From contig NZ_JACHJK010000003.1 in NCBI RefSeq assembly GCF_014203595.1, positions 701,564 to 765,563 of the forward strand: a stretch of 64,000 bases of DNA, in the 5' to 3' direction. Below, one piece after another: positions 17,673-26,944 of this stretch. The notes under the pieces are model-generated. The model worked only from the letters and a program-made list of their open reading frames with translations, was not told where the DNA came from and searched no databases. The stretch comes from Streptomyces echinatus. GTDB taxonomy: Bacteria; Actinomycetota; Actinomycetes; Streptomycetales; Streptomycetaceae. The number at the start of each line of letters is the position of its first letter. Position 1 is the stretch's first letter. Position numbers and translations under genes: made by a program.

Positions 17673-18836
17673 TCAGCCGGTGTACGTGTGCAGGGTCAGG
17701 CCGTAGCGGTTGAGGATCTCGTTGACCGGCTGGAACCAGGTCTCGCCGCCGCCGGCGCAGTTGCCCCAGCCGCCGGAGGTGACGCCCTGCGCCTGGTCGC
17801 CGGTGATGAACGAGCCGCCGGAGTCGCCGGGTTCGGCGCAGACGCTGGTCTTGGTCAGCTGGTGCACCGCGCCCTGGCTGTAGTTGACGGTCTCGTTCGT
17901 CGCCAGCACCGTTCCGCAGTGCCAGTGCGACGTCGATCCCGAGCGGCAGACGGAGGACCCGACCGGCGCCACCGCCGAGCCGCGTACGAGCTGGTCGGAC
18001 ACCGTGCCCCAGCCGAGTACGACCGGCACGGTCCACCAGCCGCTGCCCACGCCGACCCACGCGTAGTCGTTGTCCGGGAAGGAGGAGCCCTGGAACGTGC
18101 CGATGTAGGAGCCGTCCCAGCCGCTGACCCCGGCGCCCGGCCGTCCGCAGTGCCCGGCGGTGACGAAGCCGCCGTACACCGAGAAGCCGATGGAGCAGCG
18201 GACGTTGCCTGTGTAGTAGGGATCGCCGCCGACGGTTCCCGCGGCGAAGGTCCGCGGGGCGGAGGCGACGGACCTGACGGTGACGGGGCCCGTCGTGCGG
18301 GCCTGGGACACGAAGTGCCGGACACCGTTGTCAGAGCGTTCGCCGCGCACCACGTCGACGACGATCGTGCCGGCCTTCGGGTCGACGTGCCAGCCGCTCA
18401 CTCCCGTGGGGGCGGAGAGCCGGTCGATGCGCGCCTTGACGGCGTCCAGTCGCCGGGCCGAGTACCTGGCCGTGCGGACCTCGGCTCCCGACGCCTCGAT
18501 CGCGCGGCGCGTGTGCGTCGAGGCCTCCGGGGTGAGCGCCACCGTCAGGCGTCCTTTCTCGGCGTCGAACCAGGAGCCGCCATAGGCGTTTCCGGCCGTC
18601 CGGCGGACCCTCGGGGCGAGGGCGGCGGCGGTGCGCTCGGCCGCGATGCGCGTCTCGGCCTGTTCGCGGGTGAGGCCGAGGTCGCGCCGCATGGCGGTCA
18701 CGAGTCCGTCGGAGGCGGGCTCGGGGGATTCGGCGGGAAGGCCGGTCGCCGCCGCGGGGAGCGTTCCCGCCGTGCTCGATCCGCCGAGGATCAGGAGTGC
18801 GGACAGGACGGCAAGCGCAAGTCTTCTGCGTCGCAT
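17673..18836 (-). CDS. Streptogrisin-type secreted serine protease (S1 family)
   Basis: The 387-residue preproenzyme has a signal peptide (about 1-30), an alpha-lytic-protease-type prodomain (about 40-185) and a mature domain starting near TVGGDPYYTGNVRCSIGF. The catalytic triad is visible: His in TAGHCG, Asp in NDYAWV, Ser in GDSGGS. Six mature cysteines fit three disulfides. No C-terminal binding domain is present, as in streptogrisin A/B/D rather than C. The prodomain acts as a folding chaperone and is removed by self-cleavage in this family. Upstream is a LacI-type palindrome; convergently downstream is a strong terminator. The adjacent two-component pair may also influence it. Confidence 0.93.
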   Translation of the reverse strand: MRRRRLALAVLSALLILGGSSTAGTLPAAATGLPAESPEPASDGLVTAMRRDLGLTREQAETRIAAERTAAALAPRVRRTAGNAYGGSWFDAEKGRLTVALTPEASTHTRRAIEASGAEVRTARYSARRLDAVKARIDRLSAPTGVSGWHVDPKAGTIVVDVVRGERSDNGVRHFVSQARTTGPVTVRSVASAPRTFAAGTVGGDPYYTGNVRCSIGFSVYGGFVTAGHCGRPGAGVSGWDGSYIGTFQGSSFPDNDYAWVGVGSGWWTVPVVLGWGTVSDQLVRGSAVAPVGSSVCRSGSTSHWHCGTVLATNETVNYSQGAVHQLTKTSVCAEPGDSGGSFITGDQAQGVTSGGWGNCAGGGETWFQPVNEILNRYGLTLHTYTG

Positions 18837-18885
18837 GGGAGTTGCCCTTCGTCGTTCCAGGGGTGGGGGTGGAACAGCCGAGATC

Positions 18886-18899
18886 TGAGAGCGCTCTCA
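18886..18899. promoter_or_regulatory. LacI-type operator palindrome TGAGAGCGCTCTCA
   Basis: A perfect 14-bp palindrome 50 bases upstream of the protease start. Its AGCGCT core and flanks resemble the TGGGAGCGCTCCCA box bound by CebR and related sugar-responsive LacI repressors in Streptomyces. No LacI gene lies in the window, so a distant regulator is implied. Confidence 0.7.
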
Positions 18900-18999
18900 T
18901 GTATGGCGGAGCAGAGCCTAGACCTCCTGGCACGTCAGGTCCATGCCAATGCGAGAATCGCCGCCCGGGGTGACCGTCTCGCGTCCCGCCGGACGGTCC

Positions 19000-19524
19000 T
19001 CAGGGGTGGTAGAGGGCGTGGGCGCGCTCCAGGTCGGCGGGCCCGTGCCGGCCGAGGTCGAGGAAGTGGCCGACCTGCCATGCCTGGGTGCCGCGGGCCT
19101 GCCGGCTGGTCGTGGGCACCCACGGCGGATAGACCCGGAACCCGCGCTTCCCGCCCGAGCCGCCGCGGGAGACGATGTCGCGCTCGCACAACACCTCGCG
19201 GGGGAACACGAACTGTCCGAAGCCGTCGTCGGCACGGCTGCTGATGACGAAGAGGTCCACCCCGTCGCGGACGTCGAAGGGCCGGATCGGCCCCTCCTCG
19301 GACCGCTGCCACACGGTGACGAACTGGCCCGCCTTCGTCGGGGTGGTCCTGGCCGCGCGGAACCGGACCGAGCGGCCGTCCAGCGTGAACGCGCAGGCCG
19401 CGTACTCGGCGCCCTCCGGTTCCGGCACCGGCGGCGAGCAGGTGAAACCGCTCGGATCGTACACCGACGCCTTCGCCGCCAGCAGGTCACCGGGAAGCCC
19501 CGTCCACGGCTGATTCAGCACCAT
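19000..19524 (-). CDS. MepB-like protein
   Basis: A 174-residue cytosolic protein. The run from EYAACAFTLDGRSVRFRAARTTPTKAGQFV through FVFPREVLCERDIVSRGG to RGFRVYPPWV and TSRQARGTQAWQ fits my recollection of the MepB family, named for a gene next to the staphylococcal MepA pump; its biochemical role is unknown. ATG 19524 gives MVLNQPWTGLP. No pump or MarR gene is adjacent, so the neighbourhood does not help. It sits tail-to-head between the chaperone gene and the protease. Confidence 0.65.
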   Translation of the reverse strand: MVLNQPWTGLPGDLLAAKASVYDPSGFTCSPPVPEPEGAEYAACAFTLDGRSVRFRAARTTPTKAGQFVTVWQRSEEGPIRPFDVRDGVDLFVISSRADDGFGQFVFPREVLCERDIVSRGGSGGKRGFRVYPPWVPTTSRQARGTQAWQVGHFLDLGRHGPADLERAHALYHP

Positions 19525-19658
19525 GCCGTCATCCTGCCATCGCGCCGGTGCGCACTGCTTCGGCCCCGCATACCGCCCGGCCCGACCGGACGCCGCCGCG
19601 AACGGTCGCTCCCCGGGGGCGGTGTCCCCCGGGGAGGCCGTCGGCGTCCCCGGGCCGG

Positions 19659-21569
19659 TTACAGCGCGCGCTCCAGGCGGTCCGCCATCAGCTTGACGAA
19701 CCGGGCCGGTTCCTTGGGCTGGCCGCCCTCCGCGAGCACCGCCAGGCCGTGCAGGAGCTCGGCGGTCTCCGCCAGCTCCGTGCGGTCCTCGCGCTCCCGG
19801 TACGCCTGGTTCAGGCCCTTCACCAGCTGGTGGTCCGGGTTCAGCTCCAGGATCCGCTTGGCGCGGGGCACCTCCTGGCCCATCGCGCGGTACATGTTCT
19901 CCAGCGCCGGGGTCAGGTCGTTCGCGTCGGAGACGACGCAGGCCGGGGAGACGGTGAGACGGGAGGACAGACGGACGTCCTTGATGTCCTCGTCCAACTG
20001 CTCCTTCATCCAGCCGAGCAGCCCGGAGTACTCCTCGGTCTGCTTCTCCCGCTCATCGTCGGAGGCGTCCTCCCGCTCGGTGTCGAGGTCGATCTGCCCC
20101 TTGGCGACGGACCTCAGCCGCTTGCCCTCGAACTCGCCGACGGCGTCGGTCCACACCTCGTCGACGGGGTCGGTGAGGAGCAGCACCTCGATACCCCGCG
20201 CCCGGAACGCCTCCATGTGCGGGGAGTTCTCGATGCTCTGCCGCGACTCGCCGGTGAGGTAGTAGATGTCCTCCTGGCCGTCCTTCATCCGTTCCACGTA
20301 CTGCTTGAGCGTGGTCGGTTCGGAGTCGTCGTGCGTGCCGGCGAACGACGCCACGGCGAGGATGGCGTCGCGGTTCTCCGAGTCGGTGATCAGCCCCTCC
20401 TTCAGGACCGTGCCGAACTCCCGCCAGAACGTGGCGTACCGGTCCTGGTCCTTGGTCATCATGTCCTTGACCGTGGACAGCACCTTCTTCGTCAGCCGGC
20501 GCCGCATCAGCTCGATGTGCCGGTCCTGCTGGAGGATCTCGCGGGACACGTTCAGCGAGAGGTCCGCCGCGTCGACGACGCCCTTGACGAAGCGGAGGTA
20601 CGGCGGCAGCAGCGCCTCGCAGTCGTCCATGATGAACACCCGCTTGACGTACAGCTGCACGCCGCGCTTGAAGTCACGCGTGAACAGGTCGTGGGGTGCG
20701 TGCTCGGGGAGGAAGAGCAGGGCCTGGTACTCGAAGGTGCCCTCCGCCTGGAGCCGGATCGTCTCCAGCGGGTCCCGCCAGTCGTGGCCGATGTGCTTGT
20801 ACAGCTCGTGGTACTCGTCGTCGGACACCTCGTCGCGGGGCCGGGCCCACAGTGCCTTCATCGAGTTGAGCGTCTCGGGCTCGGGCGTCGCGCCGCTGTC
20901 GTCGGCCGTGGCGGGGCTCTCCGGCACCATCCGGATGGGCCAGGTGATGAAGTCGGAGTACCGCTTGATGATCTCCCTGATCTTCCAGGGAGAGGTGTAG
21001 TCGTGGAGCTGGTTCTCCGGGTCGGCGGGCTTGAGGTGGAGCACCACCGAGGTGCCCTGCGGCGCGTCGTCGACGGTCTCCAGCGTGTACGTGCCCTCGC
21101 CGCGTGACGTCCATCGGGTGCCGTGGCTCTCGCCGGCGCGCCGGGTCAGCAGGGTGACCTCGTCCGCCACCATGAAGCCGGAGTAGAAACCGACGCCGAA
21201 CTGGCCGATGAGTCCCTCCTCCCCGGCCGCGTCCTTGGCTTCCCGCAGCTCCTGGAGGAACTTGGCGGTGCCCGAGTTGGCGATGGTGCCGATCAGCCGC
21301 CCGACCTCGTCGTACGACATCCCGATGCCGTTGTCCCGCACGGTGAGCGTGCGGGCGTCCTTGTCGATGTCGATCTCGATGTGCGGGTCCGACACGTCGG
21401 CGTCGAGCGAGTCGTCCCAGAGCTTCTCCAGACGCAGCTTGTCCAGCGCGTCGGAGGCGTTGGAGACGAGCTCCCGCAGGAAGACATCCTTGTTCGAGTA
21501 GACCGAGTGGATCATCAGCTGGAGCAGCTGACGGGCCTCTACCTGAAACTCAAACGTCTCGGTCGGCAT
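19659..21569 (-). CDS. htpG: Molecular chaperone HtpG (Hsp90)
   Basis: The 636-residue product is a full bacterial Hsp90. The N-terminal GHKL ATPase has [13 protein letters not shown] (near 35), [10 protein letters not shown] (near 85) and [11 protein letters not shown] (near 120). The middle domain with the catalytic Arg loop and the C-terminal dimerisation domain are complete. ATG 21569 ([22 protein letters not shown]) is the family start; an upstream GTG would add 51 unrelated residues. ATP-driven folding of client proteins is the known role. No HspR or HrcA-type operator is evident upstream. Confidence 0.97.
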
Positions 21570-21830
21570 GGTCGCGAGTACCTCACACGTCTGTCGCCGG
21601 AACTGGTGGCACACACTGTAAAACACCATGTCAGGGCGGTGGCCGGATTGCGGGGGCCGTGGCTGGATCCGCACCGTCGCGGCCGGATCCCGAGGCCGCC
21701 CAGGAACTCTCACCGGACACACTCGTGGTCATGACACCGGGCTCCACGGGTACCCGGCAGGTCCCGACCGGGTCGGTTGCGCAGACCCGCGGGGCTTCGG
21801 AAAGCAAGCAGTGAGAACGGAGGCACAGAG

Positions 21831-22307
21831 ATGAGCACGGTCAAGGAAGCGGTGGAAGTCGACGTCCCCCTCCACACCGCCTACAACCAGTGGACGCAGT
21901 TCGAGGACTTCCCGAACTTCATGGAAGGGGTCGAGGAGGTCACACAGCTGGACGACCGGCACAATCACTGGACCACGAAGATCGGCGGGATTCGGCGGGA
22001 GTTCGACACCGAGATCGTCGACCAGCTGGCCGACGAGCGCATCACGTGGCGCAGCACCAGCGGCGACACCAGCCAGCGGGGTTCGGTCCGCTTCGAGCGC
22101 CTGGACGACACCCACACCAAGGTCGAGCTGGTCATGGACATCGAGCCCAGCGGAGCCGCCGAGAAGGTCGGCGACCTGATCGGCTCGATCGACCGGCGGG
22201 TCAAGGGGGACATGAAGCGGTTCAAGCGCTACATCGAGGAACGCGGCGCGGAGTCCGGCGCCTGGCGTGGCCGGATCCGGCCCGGAGGCGCGGGCCCGGC
22301 GCTCTGA
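21831..22307 (+). CDS. SRPBCC family protein (polyketide cyclase/COQ10-like)
   Basis: This 158-residue helix-grip protein has the family opening VKEAVEVDVPLHTAYNQWTQFEDFPNFM and later EEVTQLDDRHNHW and KGDMKRFKRYIEER. Actinobacterial members are small hydrophobic-ligand binders or cyclase relatives, usually without known function. ATG 21831 follows ACGGAGG by eight bases. It is divergent from htpG across 260 bases. A block of 22-bp repeats follows the stop at once. Confidence 0.85.
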   Translation: MSTVKEAVEVDVPLHTAYNQWTQFEDFPNFMEGVEEVTQLDDRHNHWTTKIGGIRREFDTEIVDQLADERITWRSTSGDTSQRGSVRFERLDDTHTKVELVMDIEPSGAAEKVGDLIGSIDRRVKGDMKRFKRYIEERGAESGAWRGRIRPGGAGPAL

Positions 22308-22613
22308 CCACCGGTTCCCGGGCCGGTGATCACCGGTTGCCCAGCCGCTGATCACCGGTTCCGGGGGGCCGGGGGCGCGACGGGACCGGCCAGTTCGGCC
22401 TCGGACGGGCGCGGGTCGGTCACGGCCGCCGACGCGCGCTCTGGAGGTTCAGGAGTCAACCAGCAGCAGCGGCCGGTGCGAGTCGCCGGTCCGGTTGACG
22501 GAGCAACGACCCTTTCGGCTCGCACACTTCCTCCTCGAGGCGCACGATGAACACAGGGGGCGCTCGGCACCGCGGACCCCATCCCGGGCCGCGGGCGGCA
22601 CGAGGAGGGCACC
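22308..22613. other. 306-base gene-free stretch
   Basis: Apart from the 22-bp repeats at its left end, it holds no open frame with a ribosome site and no clear promoter. The right end supplies CGAGGAGGGC just before the next start. Confidence 0.6.
22309..22360. repeat. 22-bp tandem repeat with CACCGGTT cores
   Basis: CACCGGTT begins at 22309, 22331 and 22353, an exact 22-base period; GAT precedes the second and third copies. A perfect palindrome CCGGTGATCACCGG spans 22323-22336. The block starts two bases after a stop codon and can also fold as a terminator. Confidence 0.75.
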
Positions 22614-23510
22614 ATGACCCGCGCCGGAACCGTGGCCACCGCCCGGATGCCCGACACCGTCAAACCGGGCGGCATCGAGTCGGAGAACCATCCCTGGAGG
22701 ATCCGGCTGGTCGAGCATCCGAAGCGCTTCGAGTCGCCGTTCTTCAAGGCCGCCAAACGGACGGCGCGCAAGATCCTCGACTCGCTGGACGACGCGGACC
22801 TGCCCTACGGGCCGCGCCCCACCGGATCCGAGCACTGGGAGATGCACCACGGCGGAAGCCTGTGGGTGATGACGCGCAGTGGCTGGCGGATGTACCGGGC
22901 CCGTGTGGGCATCGAGTGGAGCATGCAGTTCTGCGCCGACCCGGCGAGGGTCGACCGGCTGCGCCAGGACGCGGCCGAACTGGTGGCGGGCTTCCCCGAG
23001 ACCCTGGACGCCCTGGCCGACCTGGGCTACGAGGAGGCCGGGGAGCTGCTGCGGACGCCGATCGAGGACGCCGACGGCGTCGAGGCGTGGACCGACTCGC
23101 TCTTCAACGCGTGTGTGCCGATGAGCCGCGGCAACCATCAGGGGATCCTGCCGAAGGTGCCCGGTGAGCACCACTACCCGTGGCCGGTGAAGGGCGCGGA
23201 CTTCGTCCGGTACGACGACTTCCAGCTGTGGGTGACCCTGCCCGACGGCACGCACGGGGCCGTGACACCGGTGGACCGGCGCGGATCCGGCGACGGGCAT
23301 GTGCGGCTGGTGCTCGCTCCCGAGGGCAGCCAGGCGGCGGGCACGCTGGCCAAGGCGCAGGAGCACGGGCTGATGGCCGTTCTGCCACCCAACAGCTCGG
23401 CCGCGCTGCAAGCGTTCGCCGGGCAGATCGAGCCGGGACAGCGCACCGCGTCGGGGCCGCTCCCCACGGCCGGCCCGGGCGGTAACGGCGAAGCGTCCCA
23501 GGCCCGTTGA
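22614..23510 (+). CDS. Uncharacterised actinobacterial protein (first gene of two-gene operon)
   Basis: A 298-residue soluble protein; I do not recognise its fold with confidence. It begins with a basic part resembling a substrate-handling region (IRLVEHPKRFESPFFKAAKRTARKILDSL), is rich in Trp, Gly and acidic residues, and has MEMHHGG-like and NACVPMSRGNHQGILPK stretches. There is no signal peptide or membrane span. GAGGAGGGC precedes ATG 22614. Its stop is only 11 bases from the DUF2235 gene, so the two are almost surely one operon and may act on the same substrate. Confidence 0.75.
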   Translation: MTRAGTVATARMPDTVKPGGIESENHPWRIRLVEHPKRFESPFFKAAKRTARKILDSLDDADLPYGPRPTGSEHWEMHHGGSLWVMTRSGWRMYRARVGIEWSMQFCADPARVDRLRQDAAELVAGFPETLDALADLGYEEAGELLRTPIEDADGVEAWTDSLFNACVPMSRGNHQGILPKVPGEHHYPWPVKGADFVRYDDFQLWVTLPDGTHGAVTPVDRRGSGDGHVRLVLAPEGSQAAGTLAKAQEHGLMAVLPPNSSAALQAFAGQIEPGQRTASGPLPTAGPGGNGEASQAR

Positions 23511-23521
23511 GAGAGGTTCCC

Positions 23522-24646
23522 ATGCCACGCAGGATCGTCCTCTGTCTGGACGGATCGAGCAACCAGGTGGGGGCCCGCTATCCGACCAACGTCGTCCGGC
23601 TGTTCGAGATGCTGGAGGCGGACGACCCCGCGCGCCAGCTCCTGTACTACGACCCCGGTGTCGGCACCATGGCCTCGGCCGGCGCGCGCAGCCCGGTCGG
23701 CCGCAGGATGTCCCGGCTCGCCGGTCTCGCCCTGGGCACCGGGATGAAGGCCAACCTCGCCGAGGCGTACACCTATCTGATGCAGCACTGGGAGCCGGGC
23801 GACCAGGTGTACGTCTTCGGCTTCAGCCGTGGCGCCTACACCGCCCGCGCGCTGGTCGGGATGCTGAACAAGCCCGGACTCATGCGCCCCGGCTCGGAGA
23901 ATCTCGTCCCCTACGCCGTGGCCAAGTACGCCTTCAATCACGACATCGACAAAAGCGAACAGGAAGTGGCGCGCTTCTCGCACGCGTTCTGCCGGCGGAC
24001 CGAGCACGAGCCGCTGTGGGCTGAGGTCAAACGGAACTCTCCGCGGCAGGTCTCCCATTACGCGCTGCCCGTCACCTACCTCGGCCTGTGGGACACGGTG
24101 AAGGCGGCGGGCATCCTCCGGCTGGGCACGCTGCACTGGCCGTACACGCACCAGCTGCCCAACGCGGCCCGCATCCGGCACGCCGTCTCCCTCGACGAGC
24201 GGCGTCGCCCGTATCCCGAGTTCCTGGTGACCCGCCGTCCGGAGCCGCTGCGCGACACGGCACAGGAGGTGTGGTTCGCCGGGGTGCACTCGGACGTCGG
24301 CGGCACCTTCCCGCACGCCCGGGGCGCGCCGCTGCTCTCCACGATCACGCTCAAGTGGGTCACGGACGGTGTGGTCCAGGACCTGGACTTCCGCCCCGGC
24401 GCGTACGCGGAGGCCTGCGCGGTGACCGAGGACTTCGCCGACGCCGCCCTCCATCCCAACGGCCCGCTGTGGGTGCTGGCCGGCCGGCGCTCGCGCCAGA
24501 TGCCCCAGGACGCCATGCTGCACGCGAGCGTGCGGCTGCGCCGGGAACGCGACCCGGCCTACCGCCCGGATCTTCCCGGTCCGGCGGAGTCGGCCCGCTG
24601 GGCCGACCCGGACTGGACCAAGCCGGCGCACCCCCAGGTCGGTTGA
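23522..24646 (+). CDS. DUF2235 alpha/beta hydrolase (Tle1-like lipase domain)
   Basis: The 374-residue product opens with RRIVLCLDGSSNQV and contains YVFGFSRGAYTARAL with the nucleophile Ser near 102 (GFSRG), then WDTVKAAG and VHSDVGGTFPHA, which by family knowledge hold an active-site Asp. These are the marks of DUF2235, the catalytic domain seen in type VI phospholipase effectors of Gram-negative bacteria. Here there is no secretion signal and no type VI gene, so a housekeeping or defence hydrolase is more likely. ATG 23522 follows GAGAGAGG; it is the second gene of the operon. Confidence 0.85.
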   Translation: MPRRIVLCLDGSSNQVGARYPTNVVRLFEMLEADDPARQLLYYDPGVGTMASAGARSPVGRRMSRLAGLALGTGMKANLAEAYTYLMQHWEPGDQVYVFGFSRGAYTARALVGMLNKPGLMRPGSENLVPYAVAKYAFNHDIDKSEQEVARFSHAFCRRTEHEPLWAEVKRNSPRQVSHYALPVTYLGLWDTVKAAGILRLGTLHWPYTHQLPNAARIRHAVSLDERRRPYPEFLVTRRPEPLRDTAQEVWFAGVHSDVGGTFPHARGAPLLSTITLKWVTDGVVQDLDFRPGAYAEACAVTEDFADAALHPNGPLWVLAGRRSRQMPQDAMLHASVRLRRERDPAYRPDLPGPAESARWADPDWTKPAHPQVG

Positions 24647-24718
24647 CCGGCCTGCGCGTCCGGGGCCTCGGCTGAACCCCGGAGCCCGGATTCCCGGCTC
24701 CCTCGCGGACCCGGCCGA

Positions 24719-24734
24719 TAGGGTGCTGGTCATG
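24719..24734 (+). promoter_or_regulatory. -10 TAGGGT with leaderless ATG start
   Basis: TAGGGT at 24719-24724 followed after seven bases by ATG 24732; no ribosome site. Same layout as at 14818-14833. Confidence 0.55.
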
Positions 24735-25646
24735 TCCACAGCACCTCGCAGGACCGTCCTCGGCGCCGCCGCCCTCGGCGTCGTCTGTCTGTCCGGCCTC
24801 CTCGGCTGTTCCTCCGGATCCGGCGACGCGGACGGCGACAGCGGCTCCCCCGTGCTGACGGGGCTGGCCACCTTGGCCGAGGACAACGACAAGGGCGTGG
24901 TCACGTACCTGGACGCCGCCGCGGCGCGCGGGCTGGGCAGGAGCGGGGACAAGCGGTTCGCCGTCGTCGGACGGCCGGCCGGCAGTCTGCTCAACGCCTA
25001 CGAGCCCGGCCCTTGGGCCCAGCACCTCAAGGCGGACCAGATCGACACCGCGATCGACGCGCAGGGCGCGGGCCACTGGGAGGGTTCGTTCGACGCGGCC
25101 GCCGTCACCAGGTCCCTGAAGGCGAACGGCTACGTCTCCGGCGACGAGGACGGCAGGGAGACCTGGGCACGCCCCGACGGCAAGGGGGTGGCCCTGCAGG
25201 TCTCCGGGGACACGGTCTCCTACTCCGCCCCGGGCACCACCCGCATGTCGGCCGTTCACCCCGAGGACGGCGCCTCGCTGGCCGACGTCGAGGAGTACCG
25301 GCGCGCGACCGGATGCCTGGGCGCCGTCTACCGGGCCGACTTCAACCGGTTCACCTCCACCGAGCCGGTGCGCCTGTCCGCCCTCGGCCAGCGGGCCGGC
25401 TCCACGGGCCGGAACACCGAGGTGCTGTGCGCCGTGGTGAAGGACGAGGCGACCGCCCGGCGCGTGGCGGCCAGGCTGCGCTCGGTCGTCCAGGACAAGG
25501 CACCCCGGTACGACGGCACGCGGGTGACCGTGGAGGAGGGTGAACAGCCCGTGGTGCGGACGACCGTTCCGGACACCGCCGCTCAGCGTCCGGGCCGGCT
25601 GCTGGTCCTGGACCTCGACCTGTGGATGGCCGTCGTCAAGGTGTGA
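24732..25646 (+). CDS. Lipoprotein of unknown function
   Basis: A 304-residue protein with APRRTVLG (possible twin-arginine-like signal) and lipobox LLGC, Cys26. The mature part has no recognisable enzyme motif. It contains two Cys (RATGCLG and VLCAVV) and repeated acidic/basic stretches suggesting an extracellular alpha/beta domain. The start is set by the leaderless promoter pattern; GTG 24723 would overlap the -10. It stands alone between the DUF2235 operon and the convergent lyase gene. Confidence 0.8.
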   Translation: MSTAPRRTVLGAAALGVVCLSGLLGCSSGSGDADGDSGSPVLTGLATLAEDNDKGVVTYLDAAAARGLGRSGDKRFAVVGRPAGSLLNAYEPGPWAQHLKADQIDTAIDAQGAGHWEGSFDAAAVTRSLKANGYVSGDEDGRETWARPDGKGVALQVSGDTVSYSAPGTTRMSAVHPEDGASLADVEEYRRATGCLGAVYRADFNRFTSTEPVRLSALGQRAGSTGRNTEVLCAVVKDEATARRVAARLRSVVQDKAPRYDGTRVTVEEGEQPVVRTTVPDTAAQRPGRLLVLDLDLWMAVVKV

Positions 25647-25655
25647 GCGGGGCCG

Positions 25656-25673
25656 GCCGCGGGCGGCCGCGGC
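25656..25673. terminator. GC hairpin between convergent genes
   Basis: GCCGCG (25656-25661) and CGCGGC (25668-25673) around a six-base loop, ten bases after the lipoprotein stop. Confidence 0.4.
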
Positions 25674-25720
25674 ACGGCATCCCGCGTCGAACCCGTGATG
25701 CGGCGGCCGGCCGGTGCCGG

Positions 25721-26944
25721 TCAGTTCGGGTTGTCCCCGTGCGTCAGGGTCTCCCAGGCGACGAAGAGATTGTTGCTGCCCGCCGGGCGGTTCTGTCCGG
25801 TCAGGGTCTGGGTGTTGGTCATGGCGATGCCCAGGCGGTTGTGCAGGGCGTTGTAACCGACCTCGGTGACCGGGCCGAGCCCCCGCTTCACGGTGCCACC
25901 GCACAGCCAGCCCGGGACGGCCGCGCCCAGCTCGTACTTGGACTGGAAGCCGAGCGCCTGCCGCAGCCGCTCGCCGACGTCGGTGCCGTACAGGTCCTGT
26001 CCCTGGATCCGGCTGGTCTCGGCGACGTGCGAGACGGCGGAGATGCCGTATCCGGTGTGGGTGAGGTCGCGGCAGGTCTCCTGGGTGAGGCCGGTGACGA
26101 AGGTGGACTGGCCCTGCCAGTAGGACACGATCTTGTCGCGGGTGTTCAGGTTCTGGCTCGGTACAGTCCTGGGCAGATCGCCGTCCGAGGCGAGGTACAC
26201 ATAGGCGGCCGCGCGGGTGCGGAACTTCGCCATGGCCTTGTCGTACGACGGCTTGTCCTCCAGGAAGACGGAGATGCCGACCGCCGCCTCCGTCATCGAC
26301 AGCTCCCAGTTGCCGTTGGAGTTGGAGCCGTTGATGACCTCGGGCAGGTAGACGTCGCGGAGCATGGCGGCGAACCGGCCCGAGTTGTTCCATGCGCCCG
26401 TGTACGTGTACTTGATGATCTCGGCGGCCTTCGGCCAGGAGGAGCCCGCCCAGCCCGTCTGCAGCGGGGCGTTGCTGTTGGTGTGGTCCCTGAGCACGGC
26501 GGACCAGGCGTCCATCAGCTCGATCGCCTTCTTGGCGTACCGCTCGTCACGGGTGACGTACCAGGCGAGCGCGTCCGTGTAGGCCGCGATGGCGTCCTCG
26601 CGTTCGTCCGTGCAACCGTAGTCGGGGTTGGAGTACGAGCCGCACTCGACGACGGCGCGGGGCTTGGCTGTACGGCTGAGGCTCGCGTACTTGCTCGCCA
26701 TCATCTGGTCGTAGGCGCCCTTCCAGGGCTGGGCGCCGGAGAGCACCTCGCCGCGGGCGAAGTCGAGTTGAGCGCGTGAGACGGTCACGCCGGGGTGTGC
26801 GAAGGCGGCGGGGGCGGCCTGGGCCCGTGGGGTGCCGGGCCAGGAGAGGAGTCCGCCGGCCAGCAGGGTGGCCGCCGCGGTGAGGGCGAGAGCGGACCGC
26901 GGGAAGGCGCGGCGGTGCCGAGCGGGTATGTCCTTGTCCTGCAT
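25721..26944 (-). CDS. Secreted alginate-lyase-family polysaccharide lyase
   Basis: A 407-residue protein with a signal peptide (about 1-40, ending AQAAP) and an (alpha/alpha) toroid: FAHPGVTVSRAQLDFARGEVLSG, YTDALAWYVTRDERYAKKAIELMDAW, NGNWELSMTEAAVGISVFL and LTHTGYGISAVSHVAE. The NGNW and (H)TGYG-His stretches match the alginate lyase domain family, which cleaves uronic-acid polymers by beta-elimination. The exact polymer is not readable. ATG 26944 follows GAGGACGGAT. It is divergent from a secreted GH5 gene, suggesting joint induction on plant or algal polysaccharide. Confidence 0.82.
   Translation of the reverse strand: MQDKDIPARHRRAFPRSALALTAAATLLAGGLLSWPGTPRAQAAPAAFAHPGVTVSRAQLDFARGEVLSGAQPWKGAYDQMMASKYASLSRTAKPRAVVECGSYSNPDYGCTDEREDAIAAYTDALAWYVTRDERYAKKAIELMDAWSAVLRDHTNSNAPLQTGWAGSSWPKAAEIIKYTYTGAWNNSGRFAAMLRDVYLPEVINGSNSNGNWELSMTEAAVGISVFLEDKPSYDKAMAKFRTRAAAYVYLASDGDLPRTVPSQNLNTRDKIVSYWQGQSTFVTGLTQETCRDLTHTGYGISAVSHVAETSRIQGQDLYGTDVGERLRQALGFQSKYELGAAVPGWLCGGTVKRGLGPVTEVGYNALHNRLGIAMTNTQTLTGQNRPAGSNNLFVAWETLTHGDNPN

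Noticed and set aside
23522..24646. DUF2235 protein as a type VI secretion effector
   Set aside because: No secretion-system genes occur in the window and the host appears to be an actinomycete.
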